From NCBI GenBank assembly GCA_914767715.1, contig OU612070.1:21566025-21626024 (forward strand): a DNA stretch of 60,000 nt. The letters run 5' to 3'. Below the pieces are notes generated by a model. That model saw only the letters and a list, made by a program, of their open reading frames with translations, was not told the origin of the DNA and did no database searches. The DNA is from Membranipora membranacea. Taxonomy: Eukaryota > Bryozoa > Gymnolaemata > Cheilostomatida > Membraniporidae. Positions 36,301-51,300 of the stretch are shown one piece after another; position 1 is the first letter of the stretch; every line of letters starts with the position of its first letter. Both the position numbers and the translations under genes were made by a program.

Positions 36301-39300
36301 GACATGACAGCTAATTCGGGAGGGGCTGTTGATTACTCTCAATCTGTAACCTACACATGCTCCCCGGGCTATTATAAATCTACCTCTGAGGATGTTGTTT
36401 GCAGTGTTAATGGTGAGCCTAGATCCCAATGATTCAAAATCTTTGCTTGTGGTCCAACATTGTTACTGATGGAGGAGTGAATAAAGATAGAATAGAATAT
36501 TCATACTAGTTGGCAAAACCTTTTTCACATGCAATCCCTTCTTCTGCCTTTCTATAACATTAATAAAAGTACAGTGCAGTTCACTTAATTCAAAAGTCTG
36601 GGATCACAAAAATATGTTCCAATTAAGCAGAGTCTAAATTAAGTGACTTTGCATTGACATCTGGCTGAAGGGACCAATTTTCCGTGTCTGAATTAACTGG
36701 AGTTTTAAATGATAAAGTTTGGATTGACCAGCTTACACTGTATATTTTTACAAAATCAATTAGTAATTGAATTGAATTGATTCAATAAATTGAATTTGCA
36801 ATCAACTATTACAGGGATATTCACAGTGAATAGAGAACCAGTTTGTTCACCGATCACATGTGATCCGTACACATCAGCCAATGGCGTGATAGCTGCTGCT
36901 GCTCCAAGTTACTATGTCGGTGACACTGTGACCTTCACCTGTGAGCCAGGCTATGAGCTCACTGGCAGTCCTGAGGTGATATGCAGTGGTAACACTCAAC
37001 CAGGTAAATCAACAAGTTCCTTTTTTTCAGCTGACATTCTGTTCACATCTTAACTGGCATCATTAGCAGTAATATTTGTGGCCGAAGTATTTGAGGTGTT
37101 TCTGTTTTCTAATTTTCTTCTCTGCACAGTATTTATCAAGTCTGCTGTCTTTTTCAATTATTTTTCAAAATAAATTGGTCAGTCACATTAACTGGGCTGA
37201 AATCGAATATTGACCTATATTTGAATTACCAATATTAAATAATCGGTAAGTAATAATGTATCAAACAATTCATCTTTAAATCCCACTTACGATCAGAAGC
37301 ATTTTAAATTCAGACTAACCTTGAACAATGCTTATTTATTTTTGTGATGAACAATAAAAAAAATTGCTTTCGCAGAAATTTTCAATAACTATTTTCTGGC
37401 AATATTTATTTTATTCTACTCTATAGGAACATGGTCACCCGTAAATGGAGGAGGCCTTCCAACTTGTGGGTTAGTGAACTGTGATGGTGATGTCACGGCT
37501 GTCTCCAACAGCCAGATAACTAGCAGCGGGTCCTACCTTGTAGGTGACGCTCTTACGTATCAGTGTAATCCAGGTATGAAAATAGGGGAATAAATCAACT
37601 ACCTTGTTTTATTCATGTTCTTTTTTCTCTACAATAGGTATTATTTGACCACCCTATTTGGCCCTCTTTGTTTGGGGTAGTGACCCTACCCTTCTGTTCA
37701 AAGAGGAAGAGAGGGATCTTTATACTGCCTGCAAGCACATAGTAGACCTCCTGTATTTATTGTCCTGTTCCAAACATACCTGGCTCGGATGAGTGGCTTG
37801 CGAGTGCCAAATCAGAAATGATAGACAAAGCCAGGATTTAAACCTGGATCTTAAGCTCACAAGTCATTACCCTTAACCATCAGACGACTCCTGACTCCTG
37901 TTATATCTATTTACTTCATGGCAATTTTCATTTTGTTTGCCATTATCACTTTTAGCTTTCAAGTTATTGGTTTCACCCACATAATTGTATGCTTGATGTC
38001 AGTGGTTTCACCATGCATCTAATCAGCCTTTGTGTGATCACTTTTCTTATAGGTTGACGTCTTGATTTAGCTCGTTTGTCGATTGGTTTTATTTAATGTT
38101 TCAAATATTTGTTTTGAAGGCTATCAGCTGATCGGCTCACCTACCCTGATATGTCAGCAGGACAGAACCTTTGACTTACCACCTCCTACCTGTGATGCGT
38201 TGGAATGTCCAGACCCTGACGGACTGTATCCTAATGTAGTTATATCATCTACAGGCCCATATTACTATCAGGACAGAGTAACAGCAACCGTAAGAAATAT
38301 ATTAAATCTCTTAGAATGACGCATCCTAACTATACTGGCCGAAATAGTTTCTACAATTAACATAGTGTTTGCTTTGTTATGCTATTGATTTTGCTCATTC
38401 AAATGAACCAAATTACAAAACATACAAGATAAAAAGAACATTGACAAATATCAGAATGGCAAACTCTGGTATTAACAAAACAAATGAACAGTCCGTTGAC
38501 ACCATCAAGTAAGTGAATGAGGGGTGCTCCTTTTAGCTGTGGAGTAGTAAGTGGCATGTGTAAGCGGAGAGGGTGCGGGAGGGGCGCCCAAGCGCCCTCC
38601 TGCCGACGGAAATTTTTTGAAATTCGAGACCCAAAAGGAGACATTCTGGTACATACCAGCCAACTTTTATACTTTTATGGATGAGCAACACCAAGCATGA
38701 TGCCAAAGATATTGAACAGCAACAGCCCCTTGCCCGGGCCCCGATAGAAAGCTCTAGCGATAAAAGAAAATATTGAGTTCCAATTGTTAAAAAAAAAAAA
38801 TTTTAAACCTCCCAAGGGGCGCTCACTTGAGCACCCTGAGCACCCCTTCTGACGCCCATGGTTGTGGTACTATTGGGTACATCAATGATATTGAGTCTCT
38901 GAAGTCTTTTTACATATTTTATCAGTGCGATGATGGCTACACTTTGTCGACACCGAGCACTTTGGTATGTGGATCTGATGGTAAGTGGATTGGAACTCAG
39001 CCTGTATGTACTCAAGTATTTTGTGAAGACCCTGTTATACCTTATGGAGCTACTGACCCTGCAGGGCCATATCCTCATCTGAGTACTGTTACGGTAAGCA
39101 CAGTGAGAACACTGCTTTATATGCTTCTTTTGTTTTAGCACTACTTTTGACTTCTATAATCACGGAAGCATTTTTATATAAGTGGATCAATTCAACGACA
39201 ACAGGGATAAAAGACAGTGATTTATGGGTGGACATCATCATGTCCATGTGAGATCGTAGAGTTTGTTCCTCACATATACACTTTCAGAGCTCAGATCAGT

Positions 39301-42300
39301 TTACTGTTGATTGCTCAATATGATACATCCTAAGAACATGTCGAGTCATGACCTAGGTGTGTCACATACAGTGTACAGTGTATGTGACATCCATATGCAG
39401 TAGTTGAAAGAAGATTTGTCAAAATGGCATAACTTCTTCAAGGATCTAAGATGTTGTGGTATAACTGTTGAAATCTATTGTAATATTAAATCTCTCTTCC
39501 GAAAAAGATGTGAATAAATATGAAATCGATCATAGTTATTAGGAATAATCATAGTGTTGATGGGAGCATAATTGGGAATAGTGAATCATTTAGTATTACT
39601 TTTGTGTCTAATACTTTTTTGATCGAGAGAGGTAACTTTTGCAGATTGCATGTGACCCGACATATGAGATGATTGCTGGAGATTCACAGCTGACATGTGA
39701 TGCCAACAGGGGCGGATCCATTGGTGTGTGGGTAGGGATTCTACCAACATGCCAGCAGATACAATGTACTGCACCTCTTGTCCAGGATGCTACTGTATCA
39801 CCCTTCTCTGGCCCGTATTTCTATCCTGACCTGATAACCTTCACTTGTACCACAGGATACACTGTGATCAGTGGTGAGTGGATATCCTACACTCGGTCAA
39901 ACACCAATAAAATATTTCTAGATATAATGAAAAATCAGTGATAAATAAGTTGGGATCAAACCCTCTAACACAGTTACACGCCCAATCCACACTGGTGGCT
40001 AATTTCTTTTCAATGTTTCTTGTTTTAGAAATCCCTCTCACATAAATTTTTTGTAATTAAATTTTAATGAATTTCCAATGTGTTATTCTCAGGTTCCACT
40101 CAGCTAAGATGTGAGTCCGATAGTTCGTGGGATCAGATTCCACCAGTATGTAGCAGGACTCCTTGTCCCGATATTACAATGGATCCAGGCGTGGAGGGAT
40201 TTCTAGGAGATTATGTCTATGAAGATACTCCAGCTCTGTACTGTTCTGTTGGTTATCATGAGAGCGCACCTTCGACACTCATGTATGTAAGACAGTCATA
40301 TGTTATGAAAATCGTGAAACCAAAGATGTTTTTTATTATTCATAATGATGTAGGAAAAATCTCTTGATGAATGTAGAGATATAACAAAGGAGTTGTCTTG
40401 ACAACATCAATGAGGGCACAACTGTTAACTTTGAGACATCAATCCACCTTGTCTCCTCAACATATTATTTGTTGAAAAGGAACTGAAACATTTTATTGTA
40501 TTGTCAATTTGTGAATATATGTATTTCTCAATGTTACACAAAAAAAATTCCATAATAAAAAAGGGATTTAATCATTTTTTGTTTCACATCTGGCTGAGGA
40601 TAAATGAACTGTATAGGATTTGACCGATTATCAAAACTTTATGCTCTGTTTTATAAGATGTGAGGCAGGTGGTACGTGGGGTGGATCATCATTACTATGT
40701 GTAGAGACTGAGTGTCCTGCTCCCAGTATAGGATCATCTTCACTGAATCCTTCAGCACCATACTATCACACAGATATGGTAAGGGCAGTGAATCAAACTA
40801 AATCAAACTGAATCACATTGAATAATTCTGTTTCAAACTGAATCAAGCTTAATCGAACTTTAACAAACTTTATCAAACACCATTAAATTGAGTCAAGATG
40901 AATCAAGATGAATCAAATGGAAATAAAAATCATGTAATGGTTCCATCTTTGAAACATGGTGTCAACGAATCAGCAACTCATGAGGCATCTACTTTAATTA
41001 AATCTCTCATGTAGCTTACTGTAGTTTGTGATGATGGATACCGGCTTGAGAACAGCAATAGTCAGCTTGTATGTGATGCCTCCTCAAATCCAGGCAGCTG
41101 GTCAGGTACAATACCTCAATGTACGCGTATAGAGTGTCCATCTATTGATGTAGCCTCAGCTTCGCCATCGCCGAACGGACCATACTACTTTACTGATACT
41201 GTCACCTATACCTGCATTACAGGATATAATATGACAGGTAAGTATCTTATTGGGAGATACAGTGTGGTGTCATCAGATACAGGTGTGATGTCCTATTTTT
41301 GAGCAGGCTATTAAATTGTAAGCATAGCAGCAGCTCCGTAGTTTTGGGAACAGTATTATGTTGATATTACGTGACTATGTTACTTTAAAATTGGTGCGGT
41401 TTTGAGCTCGGGAAGTTTGGAACAAATCTACTTGTATCTAATTGCTGCTTTTTCCTGAAAGTCAAGGTATGGACAGCATGCAGTTTTGACAAAATACCTC
41501 AAAACCTGGCTCAAATGTCTATGTTGAGAATATTGAGTAAATAGTCATAAGCTTTGTAAGTTTTTTTCAATATGATTTAACTATTGGTAAAGTAACAAAA
41601 ACAGATTAAAAATGTTGACGCTTAGGGAACTGGAAAACCATGATATTTATGTGAACTGGTTAACACTTAACGACAGTATTTTCAGCAGTTAACTGAACTC
41701 TCTCAATATCATATCACTACACCACACAGTTTGTCAGAAGTAAAATAGACACTCAGTTTCATTTTTAGGTTCTTCAGTACTTACATGCCAGGCTGACAGT
41801 AGTTACAGTCATCCTGCTCCCCAGTGTACACTGAACAGCTGTCCTTATATACAGATAGATCCTGGTATCGACGGCTTCAGTGGAGGCTATGTGTACAATG
41901 ATGTGCCAAATCTCAGCTGTGCACTTGGATACCATATTATACAGGCATCAACCCTGAGGTAAATCTTAAGGTGTCAAAATGTTAATCATGCCAACAATCC
42001 GTTGTAGAAGTTATAATAAAATGTTATGATCTGCTGCCTATCAGTTTTCGTTTATGCTGTGAACTCATCAATTCAATTCATGTGTTTCAGTTAGCAAACG
42101 TTATCGAGGTTTGAATTAAAATTAGGCATCTTAGCCAACAGGAGTGAATTTCGTTCTCATTCCCAAAAACCTTCTTTTTAAAAAAATACCATCGTTCGCA
42201 AGCATTTTGTTGTATCGTTCCACTGTTGCTTGCTTTCTGATGATGATGAACCGTTCTGATGATGATGAATGAAGAAGGTCACACAATCAAACTTGAAATT

Positions 42301-45300
42301 TTTGATTGTGTTGAAGAGAAGAGAGATATAATAAATAAGACTTACCATCTCTCCCTCCTTCCATACCAGCTTAGTCCCCCATCGTCTTAATTCACTAGAA
42401 TCATTGTTACACTAAAGATTTACCAATATTATTTCTTTCCCATATTTTCGCTGGATTGTGGCCAAGTTATGTTACATATTTACAGATGTAATGAGTGGGG
42501 AAGGTGGATAGGTGAGCCTCCGATCTGCAGACAGACAGAGTGTGCAGCTCCGACTGTAGCTTACTCTACACTTTCTCCTCCTGCGCCCTACCACAACACA
42601 GATAAGGTTACTCAGTCTACTTTATCATGATTTTTTTAAACACTCCTATTGGCAGTCTATTTCATTCTGATAGCAGAATGTTTTCTGAATAATGCCAAAA
42701 AAAAAAGCAAAAAAGAAAGCTGAAGATTATGAATGCTTGTACATGGTACACCCTAGCTGTCTGGAATCCAAAATTCAAGAATGCAAGATTTGTTCCTTTC
42801 ATAGCCCTTGAGTACAGTTTCACCATGTATCGGTCTGAATATCAATGCCTGGTTTGATTCTTGTAGGTTAGCATAGCATGTGACTATGGATATAAGATGG
42901 AGTCGGGATCAGCGACGCTGTCCTGTGATGCTTCGGCTACTCCCGGAGTCTGGATCGGTAACATCCCTCTCTGTACTCTTATAGTCTGCGTGGCTCGAGA
43001 TATCTCTTATGGCTCTTACTCTGGTTTCCCTCAGGCTAATTTCGGATTCGATGATAGAATTGAATACACATGTGACATGGGGTAAGGACATTTCCCAAAA
43101 AATATACATTCCGATAGTGAAAATATAATAATAAATTACATTAATGCCTATTCATAGTTGGTGTAGTTAGTACAGAGGCACTGATCATTGTGCTCAGAAG
43201 AATTTTAAGATTCTACAATATGTGTCACAAGCATGAAAGAAAACAAGCTACAGGCTATAGAATGCAACGAAGCAAAGTATCGTCAAAGGTACCACTCTGA
43301 CTTTTATAGACACGAACTGATCGGCGCCAAAAGTTTGATATGTCATTCCTCAGAGCTATGGACTAGTGCTGAGCCATTTTGTCAGCCTTATCGCTGTGTG
43401 AGTGAGGAGGTTCAGGATGGCACTATATCAAGTGTAGGCCCTTATCTGTGGACAGATGTTATCTCCTATATCTGTGATGTCGGGTAGGTGTGATTTATTT
43501 TCTCAATTGTGAACTTTTAAAATCAACGATCCAATTTGAAGCTAATTGAACCAAAAATGACACCATTTTGTGCATTGTAGTGTATGGTATTTGTCTGCTA
43601 TACCAAACTACATTTAGATGGATATATATTGTAAACATGATATGCTCAAATAAACTAAAAACTGAATAAAAATTTTGAATCGTACAGATTCAACATAACT
43701 GGAGAGACAACCCGCACATGTGGAGCAACGGGAAACTGGGAATCCCCGGCACCAGAATGTATTCCTAACCAGTGTGGGCTGAAATCAAAGGCTCTGACAG
43801 CTGTGCAGGAGGGTCCATATTTATATGGTGACAGGGTAAGAATGTCCCAAAATATTCAGTATCATTGTTAGTAAAATTTTCAGTTTTAGAGGTTTCATAT
43901 ACATGCTATGTCTCACAATTTTCAAAACTAAAGCTTTTCTCTGCATTGAGGTATAAACACTTGTGTTCACCAGAAGTCCAATGCGGATTACACAGGGGAA
44001 ATTTTGAATAATATATTCAATTTGAAAACCTCTATGACAATGTATTATCTGCTGCTGCAAAGTTCTGAACACCATTCACACATATCTACTAACTGTTAAT
44101 TTCTTTTTTAGTATCGCAGCCGTTAAATTGTTCAGTGCCCTCTAAATATCACCGTCTTTTGCTGCAATTAATATGAAAATATCTTGTTATGACATAACCC
44201 CAAAACATGGTCTGATATCAAATAAATTGATAGTTTGCGGCTACGATGGATCAATAGAATATTCTGCTGGCATGCACAGGATATAATAGAAATATGACAT
44301 TGATGTTATAACTACTTACAGGTTGATATAACATGTTCAGATAGAACTCGATACTTGGACGGTTGGGAGTTTCTTGTTTGCAATCAGTGGGGATCATGGG
44401 ACAGGGAGTTACCTACCTGTAAAAAGTATGAGTGTGAAGAACCTGTGCTACGTAACGGAACGAAACTTACAGCTAATAAGACACCTTATTATATCGATGA
44501 GAAGATTCAGGTAAGCATACTTTGAATGTTTGAAATCTGGTAAATATCAAGTATGTTGATTGAGTGCCTGACAGCGGCTGCTCGAAACTCCATAATTTTT
44601 GAGTTTGTCATATTCTGAAACATATATGTCTGTGGACTGTGGTGCATGTTTTTTTCACCCATGAAACCTCTCAATCTGTTAAACATAAAGAAAATATTTT
44701 AATCAATCCTTTGTTCGTTCAAAAAGTTCAGATCAGTTGTCCACACCAGGACATATAGTGGACAACTCTGATTTCTTACTGATAAAAACACCGACCAAGC
44801 TGCCAGCTAAATCAGATGAAAATTCTCAAGCAATATTCTATCTCGAAACTGTTAAGAACCTAATCTTTCAACTCATCAATCACCCAAACATCAATTAATG
44901 TGCATGTTTGATGTATAACTCCCTGTTACTGCTCTTTATACAGTTCCAGTGTGCTCATGATATGAAGATACAAGGAGTATCTACATTAACATGTGTATTA
45001 CCTGAATCAGGCCTGATCGGAAAATGGGATGGAGAACCTCCAAAGTGTACTGCCTTAGCTGCCAACGCTTTCAATAAGTTTGAAGGTATTGGAACTTGTT
45101 CCAACTTGAGGTTCAAATTGACATTTTTTAACCAAATGTTAAAATATGAAGTTAGATTCTAAGAAGTACCTAAACAAAAATGAAGATATCAAAAGAAAAT
45201 GAGACCTTCTTGGGAACTAGTGAGAAGTGAGAACAGTTCCACTTACAAAGCTCTGAGGAACCATCTATTGGCTTTTTGGTGCAAATTTCAATTAGTTATA

Positions 45301-48300
45301 ATACGGAGTACTTGTTATAATTTTGTTGACTACTGCCACATTTCATAAATGATCAAGTATTTAGATATCCTTAGATTATTTTGTGTATTCTCAAGATGTT
45401 TAATCCCTGCTTTCAGCTAAAGACAAATGGCTGAACTGGTTCCTGCCGGCTTTAGCTGCTGCTCTGTTAGCTGCTGCTATAGCTGCATGCTGCTGCTGGT
45501 TCTTCTGCTGCGGAGCCAGAAGAAGGTCAGATATACGTACTAGTTCTCTAGCAGTAAAAGTAAAAGTTGTTCCCCCCTCCATTGATTAGCCTGCAGCTTA
45601 TCAGTGGAGGGGGAGCAACTCATATGGGGAAAAACTTGATCAAACCTAACCTCAATTTAATAAGTTGTGAGTTGATAATTAAGTCTGTTTCATAGTAAGC
45701 CACGCAATATGAGATTAGGATATAAAGTATAGTAATGGACTGGATCAATTTCCAATTTCTTGTAATCTCCGATGGTTTTTTCAGACGAAAGAAGAAAGAG
45801 CATGATGAGGATTGCGACTGTGAGAAGTGTCAGTATAGACCTGATACACCTCCCGACCCTATCAAGCAAGAACCAGGTACTGGGTGATTTGTCTCTTTTC
45901 AAAAGTAGGAATAGTCGTAATCGAAGTAACAGATATTACACCCGTCTCTGTTCCCCACCCCTCCCAACACGCCCAAACATTTAGTCTTGGTATCTGAATG
46001 AATGATCTCGAAAATTTATGTATACATAACTTTATATAATTCAAATGGTGGGGACAAAACGTATTTCAGCTGAAGTCTTTGTTCAATATGTTTGTTTTGA
46101 TATAAATAAAAGAGCAACTTTGTAACAACCCAAAGCACTTCACTGAGTATTCGCCCTTCACAATGTACCCGAAATTTCGAAATAAGAAAAGAGTCACACA
46201 AATTCCATATGAAACTACTCATTAAAAATCCATACGGTTCTATCTGCAGACACTGTTCCTATAGCTCCTGTTGCTGCCGTGTCCCATGTAAGGTGTGGAG
46301 TTACTGCCACATGCTGCCAAGCTAATGTATGTAATCAAAATCAGCACACCCACGGATCATGCTGCCAAACTCCTCCCTCATACAGCACATGTAGACGTGA
46401 GAGTGTCCACGCAGTCTCAGGAGGCTGTGCTGGAAATCACCTTCATAGCCATGCCCCGATGCCTGTTGCGATGCCACACGGTCATACTGCGATACACGGC
46501 ATGTCGGAAGGCTTCTACTCCAACACAGGTGAGATAGATAAGTACTCAAACAAAGCAATGAACAATTGAATAAATTAACCCTCTTGATTGTACAATGCAC
46601 TTTAATGCTGCTCTCAAAAATAGAAGAGACCAGGTGAACTGAACGATATATAATTTAATTACGATGGGTCATGTTTTTTATTCAGGTTTCATGGCACCTC
46701 AAATGGCATATAACTCGATGCAAACACTGCCATCTAAGCTTCCTAATCGTATGATGAACAGGTGCCCCTCATGCGCACTCACTGTTGATGTCTCCAGGCT
46801 TACACAGAGTAGTAGAAGGTGTAACTGTAGTAAATGCCTGCTAGCCAGACAGCTCCAAGCCCAGACCATTCATCCAAAGAACTGTGCCTGCGACTGTTGT
46901 CTGACACACATGTTACACTCAATGGGTGAAGTATCCATGATGTACCTTTGAATACGACTTTTCTGATATCTTAGCTTGTCTTTAAGTTGACTTTAAAAGA
47001 ACTAGATTAAGCGCGCCGGGATAGCTGGTAGTAGCATTTCAATATCAACCACTTTCTTTTGGTTCCGGAAATTGGTTGACAGTGAAATGCTACAACCAAC
47101 TATCCCTGCACAGTTTAAGCGCTTAGGTAATGTCAAAGACCGATCCGAATATCAACATATCATATATTGTTGGAAAGCTGCCGAGCTACTGAAAATGAAT
47201 AGCTGAACAAAAACTTGATTCGATGACGTTGTGTCATTTTAGGGAGGAAATGAGGCAAAAAACGCTGTTTTTGTCAATGCAGATGGAGGAGTCAGGTTAA
47301 TTGCAAAAAATTTGAAAACATATGGAATGTATACTTAGAGATTGCATTCATCATAAAATTTGATTTTTTCTGATATATGACTAGTCTAAATTGACTTTTT
47401 ATGTCACGCCATACAACGCATTTTTTTGTGAAGGCATGAAAATATGTTAAATTTCAATCAATAATTCACAACAGATCATAGGCTCGAATCAAAATTAATT
47501 ATGATTTTCTCTTAGAGTACTCTTCAAATGTCATACACGTTGACTTTCAAAAAATTAGCATGCATATTGCAATGACAGTAGACTCTCGAATACGGCTAAT
47601 ATTTTCGCCGCCTTTGCATAACGCCAAACATGCTGTCCAAATAACCATTATTGTGGCCAAACAAAGTTTTTTTGAAAGTTCTCACATACGAAGCCGCTTT
47701 CATTAACCATGGTGCACACAAGAAATGCCAACATAATTTTTCATTGCATCTTCATTTTTCTTGAATTCAACGCAAAAGAATGCCAAAAAACACCTCAAAA
47801 GTCCCTAAAAAGACCTCATAAGTCCCTAAAAATAGCCGTTTTTTGGCATTCTTTTGCGTTAAATTCAAGAAAAATGAAGATGCAATGAAAAATTATGTTG
47901 GCATTTTTTGTGTGCACCATGGTTAATTAAAGTGGCTTCGTATGTGAGAACTTTCAAAAAAACTTTGTTTGGCCACAATAATGGTTTTTTGGACAGCATG
48001 TTTGGCGTTATGCAAAGGTGGCGAAAATATTAGCCGTATTCGAGAGTCTACTGTCATTGCAATGTGCAAGCTATTTTTTTGAAAGTCAATGTGTATGACA
48101 CTGAAGAGTACTCTAAGAGAAAATCATAATTAATTTTGATTCGAGCCTGTGATCTGTTGTGAATTAATGATTGAAATTTCACATATTTTCACGGCTTCAC
48201 AAAAAAAGTGCGTTGTATGGCGTGACGTAAAAAGTCAATTTAGACTAGTCATATATCAGAGAAAATCAAATTTTATGATGAATGCAATCTCTAAGTATAC

Positions 48301-51300
48301 ATTCCATATGTTTTGAAATTTTTTGCAATTAATTTGACTCCTCCATCTGCATTGACAAAAGCAGCGTTTTTTGCCTCATTTCCTCCCTAAAATGACACAA
48401 CGTCATCGAATCAAGTTTTTGTTCAGGTATTCATTTTCAGTAGCTCGGCAGCTTTCCAACGGTATACGATATGTTGATATTCGGATCGGTCTTTGACATT
48501 ACCTTAAACTATACAAGAACAAGTGTTTAACAATGAAATGAAGAAAAGTGTGGTAATTTGACAGTCAGTGAACGGCTGACAGGTTTGATGGCACAGGCGA
48601 CTTATAGACAGCATGACAGGATTCAGCACTTTCCATGGCAATGTTATGTCAGTTAATGTATAAGGTAACTTGATGTTGTAATGGACCATTTTCTTGCAGG
48701 ACACGAATGCCCAAAGAACTTGAGCTCTCAAGACAGTGGGTTTGACCCTGATGGACATTGTATGCATGGGATACCATCTGGAGCATGCAAAATATGTATC
48801 CCTCCTCCAAAAGTTGGTAGGTAACCAGTAAAAACAAATCTTGTGCTCAAATATAGATTTGTGGATATGTCATAGTTACCATAACACATCTTAACAGGCC
48901 ATTATAATGACACGGGTTTTAAAAACGGCATATTCTAGGAAGAACTCATCATTGTGTCCGCTTCCCTCACCTTAGACAGTTTTCTCCAAATAGAGGCTCA
49001 AATTAGCTCAGAGCTCAGAAAACTGTCCATTGCAATTCTGTTAACAAATCCATGTTAATATTACTCGAATAAGCGTTTTACGCAAACTGTTAGAGCGAGA
49101 AGACAAAGCAGCTCAATATAAGTAGCTAGTTGTGTGTTGATTAATTTTCTGATACCATACATACCTCCAGGTGGTGTGATAATGGTGAGACAAGCTGAAC
49201 AACCAAAACAGACCGCAGTCATGTCTCCTAGAAGACAGAGCAAGATTCCGACAACACTAAATGAGAAGTGTGCGCACGGTCTCAACTATGATGTATGCGG
49301 GGATTGCGGTAAATGTCCTCATGGAAATGCCAGAAAGGGCCTCTGTGGTCTTTGTAAAAAAGGTATGTCATTGAATCCATAATCTGTATATCAATAATTC
49401 CTGGGGCTGTTGTACATGCAGGCATGGTTGGAACCAATATCTGACACCCTAAGCCCTTCAACCTACAGGGAGATTTGAAATTGAGGAGCCCTGTCAATTC
49501 TGGTCCTAACCAACTGAGCCATCACATACATAAATCACATCAAACCTACTAGCACAACACTAAATCTAGTCAATGTGTTAATGATTGGCCATGTACATTA
49601 TGCCGAACACATTGGCTTACATACATCAATTAGATTGTCCCTAACAAACACCCTGCCAAAATCAGTCTCCAAGTTAGGAGTTATGGCATCTCGGTGGATG
49701 AGTGGACAACCTCAACAAAGTTAGAATGACAGCCAAACCTTGACCAACTATTATATATATATATACTTTTATTGTCAGCAACAATTCATTATTTCAAATG
49801 TTTTTCATGATGTGACATAAATGGTAAAAAAGAAAAATGATACAAACAAAGATTCAACAAAAAATATAAGACTATGCCAATAAACTGAAAAAATGTTGCA
49901 TTAGCCTTTTCTTAAACATATTCAAAGTAAGAGTGCTTCTCAATGAAGAGGGTAAAATATTAAAGTTTGTTGCTATTTTGTGGTTTAAGTTGTCTAATGG
50001 AGGTTTAAGTAAGTGTGTATCTCTTCTTGGAAATCGGTGTGGTGTGGTAACAAAAAAATCAGAGATGTATGGAGGTGATAAATTATTCAGAGCCTTAAAT
50101 CCCGTAATGCAAGTAAAATAATTGCTCAGTATTGGAAGGGGTAAAATTTTAAGTGATGTACATAGGTCATTAGTAGGTGACAAATAAAAAGGTATATGTT
50201 GAACATTGGCCACAATTCTCAAGGCTCTTTTTTGCTGAGTGAAAATAGGGTTTGTGATATTTGATGCACATAAGTTGTAATATATATGGATACCATAAAT
50301 GAGATAACAGTGAATAAATTGAAAATAAAATTGTTTAGCAGAATGCGTGGTCAAGTAGGGTCTGCATAGCTTAAGTAAGTTAGTATTTTTTGACACCTTA
50401 TCCAAAACAGTCTCACAATGGCCATTCAATGAAAATGAGTCAGATATCTTAAAGCCAAGAAGTTCAGTTTCATGCCTTTGAAATATTTGGTTATTGTCAA
50501 TTTTTAAATTTAATGATGAATCCTCTCCAAAAGAACTTAAAAAGTGTGATTTTTTATAATTTATTGTCATGTGATTATTTTTGCACCACTTGTTGATTGA
50601 AACCAAATCTCGATTACAAATTTGAACTAATGTAGAGGGAACAGAATGGCTTGCTACAAAAACAGTGTCATCAGCATATGCATAAGAGTTCGAGGAGAGA
50701 GGTAGATTTAGTAGGTCATTTATATAAATCTGAAATAAAGTTGGTGCCAGTATTGAACCTTGCGGCACCCCAATATTGATGTCAAGTATTGATGACACTG
50801 CACCATCAAAATGAACATACTGAGACCTGTCCTGTAGAAATGATGAAAGCAACAAAAATGCCTTGTTCTCAAAATTAAAGTTCTGTAGTTTATTTTTTAA
50901 TATTTGGTGATCAACACAATCAAATGCCTTGCAGAAATCAATAAACAGAAAAATACACTTCCTTTGTTTGAGTTTCTCAGAAGAATAGTCAGAAATAATT
51001 TTGTGAACGGCGTCGCTGCATGAATGTGCAGTGCGAAAACCGGACTGCGATGAAGATATTAGATGGTTTTCATTCAAAAATATCTGTATATTAATATTTA
51101 AATGTTTTTCAAATATCTTTGAAAGAACGGGTAAAACTGATATAGGTCTATAATTTCCTGGGTCATCTTTCGACCCTGACTTAAAAATAGGGGTTACGCG
51201 AGCAATTTTCCAGACTTTTGGGAATACTCCTTCATCTAAAATTCTATTGAAAATATCTGTGAGCACTGGACCTATGTAGGGAAATGTTTTGTTTAACATC

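Noticed and set aside
38803-39141. Overlapping 112-codon minus and 103-codon plus open frames
   Set aside because: The plus frame is partly exon 38926-39093 extended into intron and repeat. The minus frame is its shadow.
46295-46600. Alternative-frame ORFs of 80 and 92 codons
   Set aside because: Both are shadows of the Cys/His-rich receptor exon 46250-46528.
46926-46951. Receptor ending at the TGA near 46951 instead of continuing
   Set aside because: The donor after ATGG at 46925 joins in phase to 48700, and five further exons keep the frame and share the Cys/His theme. An alternative short isoform is possible but not needed.
49933-50121. 62-codon plus-strand open frame
   Set aside because: Antisense shadow of the LINE reverse-transcriptase ORF.
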